Position numbers and translations under genes: made by a program
The notes under the pieces: generated by a model
The model's input: only the letters and a program-made list of their open reading frames with translations
Database searches by the model: none
What the model was told of the DNA's origin: nothing
Origin: Leptolyngbya sp. PLA1
Lineage (GTDB): Bacteria > Planctomycetota > Phycisphaerae > Phycisphaerales > UBA1924
Assembly (NCBI GenBank): GCA_021405315.1
Contig: QWIH01000001.1
Span: 62,001 to 126,000, forward strand
DNA: 64,000 nt
Reading direction: 5' to 3'
Shown here: piece by piece, positions 15,447 through 23,425 of the stretch
Numbering within the stretch: the stretch's first letter is position 1
How the letters are laid out: every line of letters starts with the position of its first letter

Positions 15447-16879
15447 TTGGCGCCCCCGGAGATGACCTGTCGCGCCTGCTCGAGAATGGACTGCGTGTAG
15501 CGGGGGTTGTGGACGCCCCAGCTCCCGTCGGACTTCACGAGTTCGAGCAGGTCACGCGCCCTGGCGAGGGACGCGGGGTCGCGCTGCTCGGACTCGGCGC
15601 GGCGGACCTGGGCCTCGACCTCGTCGTAGAGCGCGCGGGTGGAACGCTGCCAGAGCGGGATCATGCGTTCTCCGAGGCCGGCCTGATGGCAGCGGTCGCA
15701 CGACGCCGGGTTCGCGACCTTCACCATGGCGCCCGAGTTGGGCTTCGCGGTCATCGGACGCTCGTCGGTGTGGCAGCCGGTGCAGTCGACGTGCGCGACG
15801 AACATGGGGCTGATGGGGTTTGATTCCGGGCCCTGAGCGCCGTGGGGGGGCTCGGAGATGTTGAAGTACGTGCGGCGCTGGACGGCGTGCTGGTCGACGT
15901 GGCAGCGGTTGCAGTCGAAGGTCTCGAGCGACGCGGCCTGGACGCCGGGGCCGTGGCGGATGGCCCCGTGGCAACTGAAGCACTCGATCTTGTGGTGTCC
16001 TGTGGTGTGCACCTTGTGCATCTCGTGCGAGCCGAGCGACCGCTCGATGCCGAAGGTATGGCACTGGAGGCAGCGGCCGTCGTCGATCGGGGGCGGGGTG
16101 GCGGTGACTCCTTCGTGGCAGGACTCGCAGGTCGCCCCGAATGCGAGGAACTTGGCGTGCTCGAAGGGCTGCCCGCGGAAGCTGATCTCGCCCTTCGGAG
16201 CGTCGTGGCAGGTCGTGCAGGACGAGGGGGGGACCTTCTCGCCCTCACCGACCTTGGGAGGCTCGGCGCCGTGCGCCGACCCGTTGGCGCGGGGACGGAA
16301 GTGAATCTCGGCCATCTGCTTGCCGGAGGCATCTCCGGCGACAAGCGTCGGGGAGCCGACGAGGTGGCAGTTGATGCAGACTCCGGTGTTGACCTCGAAG
16401 TGCTCGACGCCTTTTACGTGCGAGTGACACGTGCCGCAGGTGATCTCGACGCCCAGGTGCTTCTGGTTGAAGTGCTTCGAGTGGTCGAACTTGAATACGC
16501 CGTTGTTCAGGACGCGCTTCTCGAGCGTCTCGGTGGTGTGGCAGCCGCCCCGGAGGCAGGAGAGCTCATTGACGGAGGCGGAGGGCTTCGTGGAGGTGCG
16601 GTTCAGGACGTCGTCGACGACCTGACCCAGCCCGTTGAGCTTGGCGCTGACGAAGTTGGTCACGCCGGGCGAGATGTGGCACTCGACGCAGTCGACGTTC
16701 TTGTGGGAGCCGTGGCTCCAGCTCGTGTAGTACGGCTCCATGATGTGGCACGAGTTGCAGAAGTCGTTCCGGGAGGTAACCTCGACGCTGACAGTCCCAA
16801 GGAGCGCGAACCCGACGAAGCCGAGGATGATCCACTTGCCCCAGCGGCGGAAGCGGAGACGTTCGGGGAATCGGGGCAT
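15443..16879 (-). CDS. NapC/NirT-like membrane cytochrome extended to 12 heme sites
   Basis: 478 residues. The ATG at 16879 follows GGAG by 7 nt. One membrane helix (WIILGFVGFALLGTVSV, about residues 14-30) precedes a NapC/NrfH-type start: CNSCHIMEPYYTSWSHGSHK, then CVECHISPG. Quinol oxidases of this family (NapC, CymA, NrfH) have about 200 residues and four hemes. Here the same head is followed by CLRGGCH (CX4CH), CGTCH, CINCH, CTTCH, CESCH, CLQCH, CFSCH, CNRCH, CTGCH and CDRCH, giving 11 CXXCH plus one CX4CH. I infer an inner-membrane protein exchanging electrons between the quinone pool and the periplasm, with a built-in heme wire. It is first gene of a two-gene operon behind a near-consensus sigma-54 promoter. 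Confidence 0.92.
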   Translation of the reverse strand: MPRFPERLRFRRWGKWIILGFVGFALLGTVSVEVTSRNDFCNSCHIMEPYYTSWSHGSHKNVDCVECHISPGVTNFVSAKLNGLGQVVDDVLNRTSTKPSASVNELSCLRGGCHTTETLEKRVLNNGVFKFDHSKHFNQKHLGVEITCGTCHSHVKGVEHFEVNTGVCINCHLVGSPTLVAGDASGKQMAEIHFRPRANGSAHGAEPPKVGEGEKVPPSSCTTCHDAPKGEISFRGQPFEHAKFLAFGATCESCHEGVTATPPPIDDGRCLQCHTFGIERSLGSHEMHKVHTTGHHKIECFSCHGAIRHGPGVQAASLETFDCNRCHVDQHAVQRRTYFNISEPPHGAQGPESNPISPMFVAHVDCTGCHTDERPMTAKPNSGAMVKVANPASCDRCHQAGLGERMIPLWQRSTRALYDEVEAQVRRAESEQRDPASLARARDLLELVKSDGSWGVHNPRYTQSILEQARQVISGGAK

Positions 16880-16951
16880 GGATGCTCCAGAAGGAGTTGC
16901 GGAACGGAACGACGGGCCCGCCGGGGCTCGAGAGGCCGACACCCGCGGTGG

Positions 16952-16967
16952 TGCATACCGCGTGCCA
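16952..16967 (-). promoter_or_regulatory. Sigma-54 promoter of the NapC-like cytochrome operon
   Basis: On the minus strand TGGCACGCGGTATGCA: a perfect TGGCACG at -24, 10 nt between GG and GC, and ATGCA at -12 (one mismatch to TTGCA). A start near 16941 gives a leader of about 62 nt before the ATG at 16879. A dyad CGCGGT-N7-ACCGCG (16944-16962) overlaps the -12 element and could bind a regulator. Confidence 0.75.
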
Positions 16968-17103
16968 TGGGGGATAGGCAGCGGATCACCATGTCGCCAA
17001 TAATACGGACATCTTGTTCCCAAATCCGGGAGGATGCTCGAAAGGTGTTTCCCGCGGTCGGGAGGGAGGGGTGGGCGGTGGGGCAGCCCGGGGGGGAAGT
17101 CGG

Positions 17104-17119
17104 CGGCCTTGGTCTTGCA
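17104..17119 (+). promoter_or_regulatory. Weak sigma-54-like promoter of the regulatory operon
   Basis: CGGCCTTGGTCTTGCA: GG and GC are 10 nt apart and TTGCA is complete, but the -24 element keeps only GGC of TGGCAC. If used, it would start near 17130 and place the activator gene under its own control. Confidence 0.35.
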
Positions 17120-17160
17120 GGGTTGAGTGAGGGACGGGAAGAGAAGAAAAGGAGTCTGGC

Positions 17161-17766
17161 ATGAAGCTGGTCATGGTTGCTGTGGTGGCGATGGTCGGGG
17201 CTGCGGGGGCGGCGTGGCAGCCGGAAGGGGGGGCCAAGCCACCGGTCATCCCGCAGGGGCACCCGCAAATCCCGATGCCGAAGGTGGGGGAGAACTGGCC
17301 CAAGGCGAAGCCATCGGATGTCGAATCGGTGGACGCGATCGTGAAGGCGTTCTATGACGCGCCGGCGGGCGAGGCCGGTACGAAGCGGGACTGGGACCGC
17401 TACCTCTCGTTGTTCGTGCCGGACGCGAGGCTGATCGCGGCCAGGCCCGGGCCGGAGGGCGCGGCGGGGGCGATGTTCCTGTCGGCGGCGGACTACGTCG
17501 AGGCGAACCGAACCTACTTTGAGAAGGGGGGGTTCCATGATCGGGAGATCGCCCGACGGACGGAGGCCTTCGGGAACATGGTGCACGTGTGGAGCACGTA
17601 CGAGTCGAGGCGGAAGGCGGAGGATCCCAAGCCCTACATCCGGGGCATCAACAGCATGCAGCTTCTGAAGGACGGCGATCGGTACTGGATCGTCAACGTT
17701 TTCTGGGAGTATGAGAAGCCCGAGCTCGTGCTGCCCGAGCGATACACGACGACGCCGGCGGAATAG
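17161..17766 (+). CDS. Exported NTF2/SnoaL-like protein
   Basis: 201 residues with a signal peptide (KLVMVAVVAMVGAAGAAW) followed by a proline-rich linker. The mature domain reads as an NTF2-like cone: DAIVKAFYDAPAGEAG, then WDRYLSLFVPDARLI, ending in INSMQLLKDGDRYWIVNVFW, the usual last strands that carry the substrate pocket. No catalytic residues can be assigned. AAAAGGAG before the ATG supports the start. It is 20 nt ahead of the sigma-54 activator gene and probably shares its transcript, so it may be a periplasmic ligand-binding or accessory factor for that signalling system. This role is inference only. Confidence 0.8.
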   Translation: MKLVMVAVVAMVGAAGAAWQPEGGAKPPVIPQGHPQIPMPKVGENWPKAKPSDVESVDAIVKAFYDAPAGEAGTKRDWDRYLSLFVPDARLIAARPGPEGAAGAMFLSAADYVEANRTYFEKGGFHDREIARRTEAFGNMVHVWSTYESRRKAEDPKPYIRGINSMQLLKDGDRYWIVNVFWEYEKPELVLPERYTTTPAE

Positions 17767-17786
17767 GGACGGAAAGGAGCCCGGGC

Positions 17787-19160
17787 ATGGGTGGTTCTGT
17801 GCTGCTGGCGGAGGATGAGCCGATTCTCCGAGAGTCGCTGGGTCAACTGCTCCGCGACGAGGGGTACGAGGTCACCCTTGCCGGGGACGGGCAGGAGGCG
17901 TACGAGCAGGTCCTGGCTCGGGCGTTCGACCTGGTGCTGACGGACGTGCGGATGCCACGGATGGACGGGCTCTCGCTCCTGGGGAACGTGCAGCGCGTGG
18001 CGCCGCAGACCCCGGTGGTGGTCATCACGGCGTTCGGGACGGTCGACAACGCGGTGGGGGCGATGAAGGCCGGCGCGTCGGACTATCTGCTCAAGCCGGT
18101 GCAGTTCGAGGACGTGCTGGTGCGTGTGAAGCGCGCGATGGAGATCGGGGAGATGCGCCGCGAGCGGCGGGTGCTCACCGAGCAACTCGCCGCGGGCAGC
18201 ACGTTCCACAACATCGTCGGCGAGTCCGCGGGCGTGAAGCGGCTGTTCGAGACGGCGCGGAAGCTCTCGGCGGTCCGGAGCAGCGTGCTGATCGTCGGCG
18301 AGTCGGGTACCGGGAAGGAGCTTTTCGCGCGGGCGATCCACTACAACGGGATCACCAGGGACAAGCCCTTCGTGGCGGTGAACTGCGGGGCCATCCCCGA
18401 CAGCCTGATCGAGTCGGAACTCTTCGGCCATCGCAAGGGCGCCTTCACCGGGGCGGTGCGGGACCGCGTGGGGTACTTCGAGGCTTCGTCGGGCGGGACG
18501 CTCTTCCTGGATGAGATTTCCACGCTGCCCCTCAGCGTACAGAGCAGCTTGCTTCGCGTGCTGGAGGAGCGGGTCGTCGTGCCGGTGGGGGACACCAGGC
18601 CCCGGGCCGTGGACGTGCGGATCATCGCGGCCTCGAACCAGGACCCGCAGACCCTGTGCCGGGAGGGGAAGTTCCGCGAGGATCTGCTGTACAGGCTGGA
18701 CGTGGTGCGACTCCACCTGCCCCCGCTGAGGCAGAGGCGGGAGGACATTCCGCTGCTGGCGCACCACTTTCTGGAGAAATACTCCCGTGAGATGAGCCGC
18801 AAGCTGCAGGGGATCACCAACGCCGCGATGCGGGCGCTGCTCTCGCACGAGTGGCGCGGGAACGTGCGGGAGCTGGAGAACGTCATCGAGCGGGCGGTGA
18901 TCTTTGCGGAGGGCCGTGAGGTCGACGTGCAGGACCTGCCGTTCGCGGCACCCGCGATCGCGGAGAGCGCGGAGGGCCTGAAGGAGGCGATCTCCCAGTT
19001 TGAGAAGCAGCACATCATGTACTGCCTGCGAAGGCACGGGTACGACAAGGCCGAGGCGGCGCGGCATCTCGGGATCGGGGTGTCGAGCCTGTACCGCAAG
19101 CTGGACGAACTGGGGATTCCCAAGGACCTCCAGGATCGGGACGAGGCGACACAGGCGTAA
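17787..19160 (+). CDS. NtrC-family sigma-54-dependent response regulator
   Basis: 457 residues in three domains. Receiver (1-120): acidic pocket ED at 10-11, phosphoacceptor Asp53 in LTDVRMPRMDG, conserved Thr and Lys (KPVQF). AAA+ domain (about 140-380): Walker A GESGTGKE at 171-178, the sigma-54 contact loop GAFTGA, Walker B GGTLFLDEIS, and arginine-finger region. C-terminal Fis-type helix-turn-helix: EAARHLGIGVSSLYRKLDEL. It should activate sigma-54 promoters upon phosphorylation. Sigma-54-like promoters occur in front of the neighbouring cytochrome and ccmC operons, which makes these its likely targets. GGAAAGGAG upstream supports the ATG. Confidence 0.95.
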   Translation: MGGSVLLAEDEPILRESLGQLLRDEGYEVTLAGDGQEAYEQVLARAFDLVLTDVRMPRMDGLSLLGNVQRVAPQTPVVVITAFGTVDNAVGAMKAGASDYLLKPVQFEDVLVRVKRAMEIGEMRRERRVLTEQLAAGSTFHNIVGESAGVKRLFETARKLSAVRSSVLIVGESGTGKELFARAIHYNGITRDKPFVAVNCGAIPDSLIESELFGHRKGAFTGAVRDRVGYFEASSGGTLFLDEISTLPLSVQSSLLRVLEERVVVPVGDTRPRAVDVRIIAASNQDPQTLCREGKFREDLLYRLDVVRLHLPPLRQRREDIPLLAHHFLEKYSREMSRKLQGITNAAMRALLSHEWRGNVRELENVIERAVIFAEGREVDVQDLPFAAPAIAESAEGLKEAISQFEKQHIMYCLRRHGYDKAEAARHLGIGVSSLYRKLDELGIPKDLQDRDEATQA

Positions 19161-19193
19161 CGGACGGGGCACGCCCCGCATGGGATTGGACGC

Positions 19194-20153
19194 ATGCTCC
19201 GGCGGAAGCTGCTGACCAGGATCGGGCTGCTGATCGCGGCGCTCGTCGCGGGCGCGGCGATGGCCATCTGGCAGATGCAGCGTGTGCTCGACGACCTCTA
19301 CCGCGTGAACTCCGACACCGCCTTCCTGATGGGTGAGTTGCTGACGATCGGCGAGCGGGTGCGTGACGTGGAGCGGTTGGGAACGGGTGACGCCGGGCGG
19401 GCGTTGGAGCTCGAGGTTGAGCGGCTGGGGCGCCACGGCGCGGTCGGTCCGGGCGGGCCCGCCCGGGCGGAGTTTGAAGGGGTGCGGGCCGGCCTCCCGG
19501 CGCTGCTGGCAGCGGGCGGCGGGGCGGAGTCCGCGGCGGCGGGTCTGGAGCTACGGACCCGGATCGGAGTCCTGGGGGACAGGATCCGGAGCATCGTGGT
19601 CGCGGAGCAGGTGCGGACCGGCCGGGCATTCCGCACGATGGTGATCGGTCTGACGCTCGCGTCGCTGATCATGCTGAACGTTGCGATGGTGGTCCTGCTC
19701 TGGACGGCGCAGATGGTCCTGCGACCCGTGGGGGCGCTTGTGGAGGGCAGCCGTCAACTGGCCGCGGAGCGGTTCGAGCATCGGGTGACTGTGGGCGAGG
19801 GGGACGAGTTCGGGGAGCTGGCACGGGCGTACAACCTTCTGGCCTCGCAGTTGCAGGCGAACGAGGAGCGCAAGGCGGAGACCCTGCGGCAGCTCGCGGT
19901 TACGCTGAATCACGACCTGAACAACGCCATGGCGATCATCGAGATGCAACTGGAGATGCTGGGACGCGAACAGCGGGCATCGTCGGCGCCGCTGAGGGAG
20001 ATCCGGGCGGTCCTGGGGCGGATGGCGGGGATCGTCGCCTCGCTGAAGAGCATTCGGCGCGTCGTGCTGACCGACTACGCACCCGGGCAGAAGATGCTGG
20101 ACCTGGCCCGTTCCGTGGAGCCGGCTCCGGACGAGAAGGGGGGCGGGGTGTGA
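19194..20153 (+). CDS. Membrane HAMP protein with histidine-kinase dimerisation helix but no ATPase domain
   Basis: 319 residues. Transmembrane helices at about 8-28 and 149-171 enclose an extracytoplasmic segment of roughly 120 residues. A HAMP domain follows (about 171-225; RPVGALVEGSRQLAAERFEH). The H-box-like motif LNHDLNNAMAIIEMQL carries His240 in the position of a phosphorylatable histidine. The chain then ends after about 80 residues with no N, G1, F or G2 boxes. It could be phosphorylated by the complete kinase encoded next, act as a sensor or phosphotransfer subunit, or be a degenerate kinase. Its stop overlaps the GTG of that kinase gene (GTGA). No frameshift remnant of an ATPase domain is visible, so the truncation looks stable. 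Confidence 0.85.
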   Translation: MLRRKLLTRIGLLIAALVAGAAMAIWQMQRVLDDLYRVNSDTAFLMGELLTIGERVRDVERLGTGDAGRALELEVERLGRHGAVGPGGPARAEFEGVRAGLPALLAAGGGAESAAAGLELRTRIGVLGDRIRSIVVAEQVRTGRAFRTMVIGLTLASLIMLNVAMVVLLWTAQMVLRPVGALVEGSRQLAAERFEHRVTVGEGDEFGELARAYNLLASQLQANEERKAETLRQLAVTLNHDLNNAMAIIEMQLEMLGREQRASSAPLREIRAVLGRMAGIVASLKSIRRVVLTDYAPGQKMLDLARSVEPAPDEKGGGV

Positions 20154-21514
20154 GCGACCTGCCCGACGCGCGTGCCCTGAGGATCCGTACCTCGCAGAAC
20201 CGGTGGCTGGTCAGGCTTCGCTGGGTGGCGTGCGCCCTGATCCTGGGTGGAGGTGCGCTGCATTGGTGGAAGGGGGGGGCGGCGGCGCCGTTCGCGCTCG
20301 GCGCGGTGATGCTGGCGTGGAACAGCGGGCTGTGGCTCTGGATGAGGTATGCAAAGGGGCGCGGGGGCGGGGCCCGCACGGGGGCCACGCTCGCGACGGT
20401 GCAGGTCTTCGTCGACCTTGTGTTCCTGGCGCTCCTCGCGGCGTGGACCGGCGGAGCCTCGAGCCCTTTCCTCTTCGCGTACTTCTTCCACATGACGGTT
20501 GCCGCGATTCTTCAGCCTCGGGCCTGGGCGTACGGCGCCTGCGTGTGGGGGGTGTTGGTGACGGCCGGCGCCTGCGCCATGAGTGGCAGCCTGCCCTCGG
20601 GCACGGTTGCGTGGGGCGGCGCCTGCGCGTGGGCCGCGGCGCTGGTGGCTACGGTGGTGGTTTCGGAGCACCTGGTGCGGGGACTGCGGCGTCGCGAGCA
20701 GGCGGCGGGCCGCAGGCTGGCGCACGTTCGGGCGCTGGGCCGCGAGGTGGAACGCCATCGCAGCTCGATGGTGCAGGCGGAGAAGCTCGCGGCGATGGGG
20801 CGGCTCGCCACCGGCGTCGCGCACGAGATCACCAACCCCCTCGCGAGCATGGACGCGCTCGTGCAGTTGATGCAGCGCCGTACCGGCCCGTCGCGGGAGG
20901 AAGACCTCACCGCGCTCCGCGGCCAGATCCAGCGCATCCTCGGGATCGTGAGGCAACTCACGGCGTTTGCGCACCCCGGGAGGGGGCGTATGGAGCATGT
21001 GTCGCTGAACGAGGTGGTGCGGGCGTCGGTGGACATGGTCATGCTCAGCGCACGCGGGAAGGGGGACCGGGTCAGGCTCGAGCTGTCGGAGGGGGTGGGC
21101 ACGGTGCGCACGAACCCGGAGGCGCTCGGGCAGGTGCTGACAAACCTCCTGGTCAACGCGCTGGATGCGACCGAAGGCGCCTCGGACCCCTCCGTCGTGG
21201 TCGCGACTTCGCGCCGCGGGGACGGGTGTGTCATCGAGGTCCGCGACAATGGGCACGGGATTCCCCCGGACGATCTTGCGCGGGTCTTCGAGCCGTTCTT
21301 CACGACGAAGCCGGTGGGCAAGGGGACCGGTCTTGGGCTCTCGATTTCGGCGAGGCTGGCAGAGGAAATGGGAGCGACGCTGGAGGCGGCGAGCAAGGCG
21401 GGCGAGGGGGCAAGCTTCTGTGTGCGTCTGCCGCCCGACCACCGACCATCAGAAGCACCCGGTTCGACCCCGGGCCTCGATGGGGCGTTGACCGTGAAGC
21501 GGCGAGGGCTATAA
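20150..21514 (+). CDS. Membrane sensor histidine kinase
   Basis: 454 residues from an overlapping GTG. The N-terminal half (about 20-175) has around six hydrophobic segments with almost no loop, indicating sensing within the membrane. The kinase core shows the H-box GVAHEITNPLASMDAL with His225, N-box NLLVNALDA, G1 DNGHGI, F FEPFFTTK and G2 GTGLGLSIS. It is the expected phosphodonor of the sigma-54 activator at 17787 and possibly of the neighbouring HAMP/H-box protein. A membrane-embedded input could report quinone redox state or membrane energetics, but nothing in the sequence proves the signal. The 3' end contains the promoter of resB-ccsA. Confidence 0.93.
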   Translation: MSDLPDARALRIRTSQNRWLVRLRWVACALILGGGALHWWKGGAAAPFALGAVMLAWNSGLWLWMRYAKGRGGGARTGATLATVQVFVDLVFLALLAAWTGGASSPFLFAYFFHMTVAAILQPRAWAYGACVWGVLVTAGACAMSGSLPSGTVAWGGACAWAAALVATVVVSEHLVRGLRRREQAAGRRLAHVRALGREVERHRSSMVQAEKLAAMGRLATGVAHEITNPLASMDALVQLMQRRTGPSREEDLTALRGQIQRILGIVRQLTAFAHPGRGRMEHVSLNEVVRASVDMVMLSARGKGDRVRLELSEGVGTVRTNPEALGQVLTNLLVNALDATEGASDPSVVVATSRRGDGCVIEVRDNGHGIPPDDLARVFEPFFTTKPVGKGTGLGLSISARLAEEMGATLEAASKAGEGASFCVRLPPDHRPSEAPGSTPGLDGALTVKRRGL

Positions 21515-21515
21515 T
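21488..21515 (+). promoter_or_regulatory. Near-consensus sigma-70 promoter for resB-ccsA
   Basis: TTGACC (21488-21493), 16-nt spacer, TATAAT (21510-21515). It lies across the end of the kinase gene. A start near 21522 would give a leader of about 116 nt before the resB ATG at 21638. Confidence 0.7.
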
Positions 21516-21516
21516 A

Positions 21517-21536
21517 GACAAATATATCGTTTTGTC
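21517..21536. promoter_or_regulatory. AT-rich dyad GACAAA-N8-TTTGTC at the resB transcription start
   Basis: Perfect 6-bp arms at 21517-21522 and 21531-21536, directly after the -10 box and covering the predicted start point: the position of a repressor operator. The tract stands out from GC-rich surroundings. The binding factor is unknown. Confidence 0.45.
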
Positions 21537-21637
21537 ATCAGGTGAGTGTGTGCAGCCCACCCCGTCGGTTTCGAGGAACATGCGGCAGATCGAACGCGAG
21601 GCACGACCAGAGGGCGGCGAACCGGAGAGGACAGGCC

Positions 21638-23425
21638 ATGAGGGCAACGCAGGGATGGCATTCGACTCCGTTCGGAAGGGCGGCTCGGTTCTTGGGGAGT
21701 ATCCAGCTCGCAGTTCCGGTCTTGGTCCTGGTCGCGAGCGCGCTCGCGTGGGGAACGTACCTGGAGTCGACGCAGGGCGCGAAGGTCTCGCGGGCGACGG
21801 TCTATGGCTCGTGGTGGTTCGTCGGGCTCATGGGCCTTATCTGCGTGAGCCTGGTCTTTGCGGTCATTACCCGCTATCCGTGGCGTCGAAAGCACGTGGG
21901 GTTCATCACCGTGCACGCGGGGCTGATCATCCTGATCATCGGCGGGTTCTGGTCCTTGTTCGGCCGGCTCGAGGGGCACGTCACGATCGAAGAGGGGACC
22001 GCGAGCAATGTGCTCGAGGTTGACGAGGATGTGATCGAGGTCGCCGAGTTCCAGGCCGGGCACCGGCACGTGGTGGCGACTCTCCCCGCACCGACCAGGC
22101 CGGGCACGGTCGTGGTCGATGGGATGCGGCTTGAGGTCACGGCGATCTGGAAGAACACGGCGAGCGAGACCTATGTTGCGGATGACGGGCCGTCCGCGTT
22201 CCGGGCGGTCGAGGTTTCGATGACGCCGGGGGCGACATCGGGAGACTGGGTCGGGGACGAGTCGAGGTCCGGTGGCGCGGCGACACTCTCGGGGTTGGCC
22301 GTTCGGGTCCTTGCGGACGGGGCGGGGTGGACGCCGCCACAGACGGCGGCTCCGGAGAGTCCGGGGTTCGTCTTTACTGTGGGATCGCAGCGGTACCCGC
22401 TTGGTGAGGTGGGCTCGGAGGCGGCGCCGGGGTGGCGGGTTGTTTCCGTGCAGCGGTTCCAGAAGGCGACGGTGGCCGGAGGCCAGATTTCGGAGGGGGC
22501 GGGTCCGGAGAATCCGGCGGTGGAGGTCGTCATCGGGGACGGGGCCGGCACGACGGAGCGGCACACGGCGTTCCAGAACTTCCCGGGGATGGTCATGAGC
22601 CGTCGCATCGAGGGAGAGGGGGCGTCGGGGGCGACGCTCGCGTACGCCGCGGCGCGTCAGGCGCGTGAGGAACTGGTGATCTACGGACCGACGGCCGCGC
22701 CGAAGGTTGGGTACGTGGGGACGGATGGAGTGGGCCGCGAGATCGCGAGCCCGGAGCGGTTTCCGGTGGAGGTTCAGGCGGGTGACCGTCGCGTGACGCT
22801 GCTGAGGCAGTTCACGCGTGCGAGGGTGGCGAGCAAGATCGTGGAAGCCCCGGTGGCGGGTGATCGGCGGCCGGCGGTGGTGCTGAGGCCTGAGGGTGGT
22901 GGCGAGGCCATCGCGGTGGCGTGGAAGGACCAGCGGCCGCTCCCCGTGACGGGAAGGAATGTTCTCATCGGATACGGGCCCCGGAGCGTGGAGTTGCCGT
23001 TCACGATCCGGCTGAACGACTTCCGGAAGATGGACTACCCCGGGACAGCGATGGCGATGGCGTATGAGTCGGACGTGGTGATCAGTTCGGCGGAGCGCGG
23101 GGAAGAGCCGTTTCTGGTGCACATGAACTCCCCGTATGAGCACGCGCCGTGGAAGGTGTATCAATCGGGGTTTGTGGGTGAGACCGTGTCGGTGCTGAGC
23201 GTGATGCGCGACCCTGGCCTGGGGACGACGTATCTCGGATCGGTCGTTTTGTGCGTGGGGATATTTCTGACGTTTTTCAGCCGATCGCTCTCGTGGGGCC
23301 ACCCCGGGATCCCGGCGCCGGCGTTTGAGAAGGAGCGCACACATGAAGGGGATGCGAACGTCGCTGTCCGCCCTCATCCTGATGCTCGTGGGGCTGCTGG
23401 CGAGCCCGCGGGCGTTGGGAGCTGA
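21638..23425 (+). CDS. resB: ResB-like cytochrome c biogenesis protein
   Basis: 595 residues. Part of the system II (Ccs) synthetase that delivers heme to CXXCH motifs outside the cytoplasmic membrane. GGAGAGG at 21624-21630 places the start at the ATG 21638. The hydrophobic N-terminal part has three helices (LGSIQLAVPVLVLVASALAW; GSWWFVGLMGLICVSLVFAV; HVGFITVHAGLIILIIGGFW, containing a His near the third). A large extracytoplasmic region of about 420 residues, low in hydrophobics, is followed by a final helix (TYLGSVVLCVGIFLTFFS). The gene overlaps ccsA by 83 nt. Its location beside 40-odd heme sites suggests it serves those cytochromes. Confidence 0.9.
   Translation: MRATQGWHSTPFGRAARFLGSIQLAVPVLVLVASALAWGTYLESTQGAKVSRATVYGSWWFVGLMGLICVSLVFAVITRYPWRRKHVGFITVHAGLIILIIGGFWSLFGRLEGHVTIEEGTASNVLEVDEDVIEVAEFQAGHRHVVATLPAPTRPGTVVVDGMRLEVTAIWKNTASETYVADDGPSAFRAVEVSMTPGATSGDWVGDESRSGGAATLSGLAVRVLADGAGWTPPQTAAPESPGFVFTVGSQRYPLGEVGSEAAPGWRVVSVQRFQKATVAGGQISEGAGPENPAVEVVIGDGAGTTERHTAFQNFPGMVMSRRIEGEGASGATLAYAAARQAREELVIYGPTAAPKVGYVGTDGVGREIASPERFPVEVQAGDRRVTLLRQFTRARVASKIVEAPVAGDRRPAVVLRPEGGGEAIAVAWKDQRPLPVTGRNVLIGYGPRSVELPFTIRLNDFRKMDYPGTAMAMAYESDVVISSAERGEEPFLVHMNSPYEHAPWKVYQSGFVGETVSVLSVMRDPGLGTTYLGSVVLCVGIFLTFFSRSLSWGHPGIPAPAFEKERTHEGDANVAVRPHPDARGAAGEPAGVGS

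Noticed and set aside
21542..21637. Longer N-terminus for ResB from a GTG at 21542
   Set aside because: No ribosome-binding site there, Arg-rich residues without membrane character, and GGAGAGG favours the ATG at 21638.
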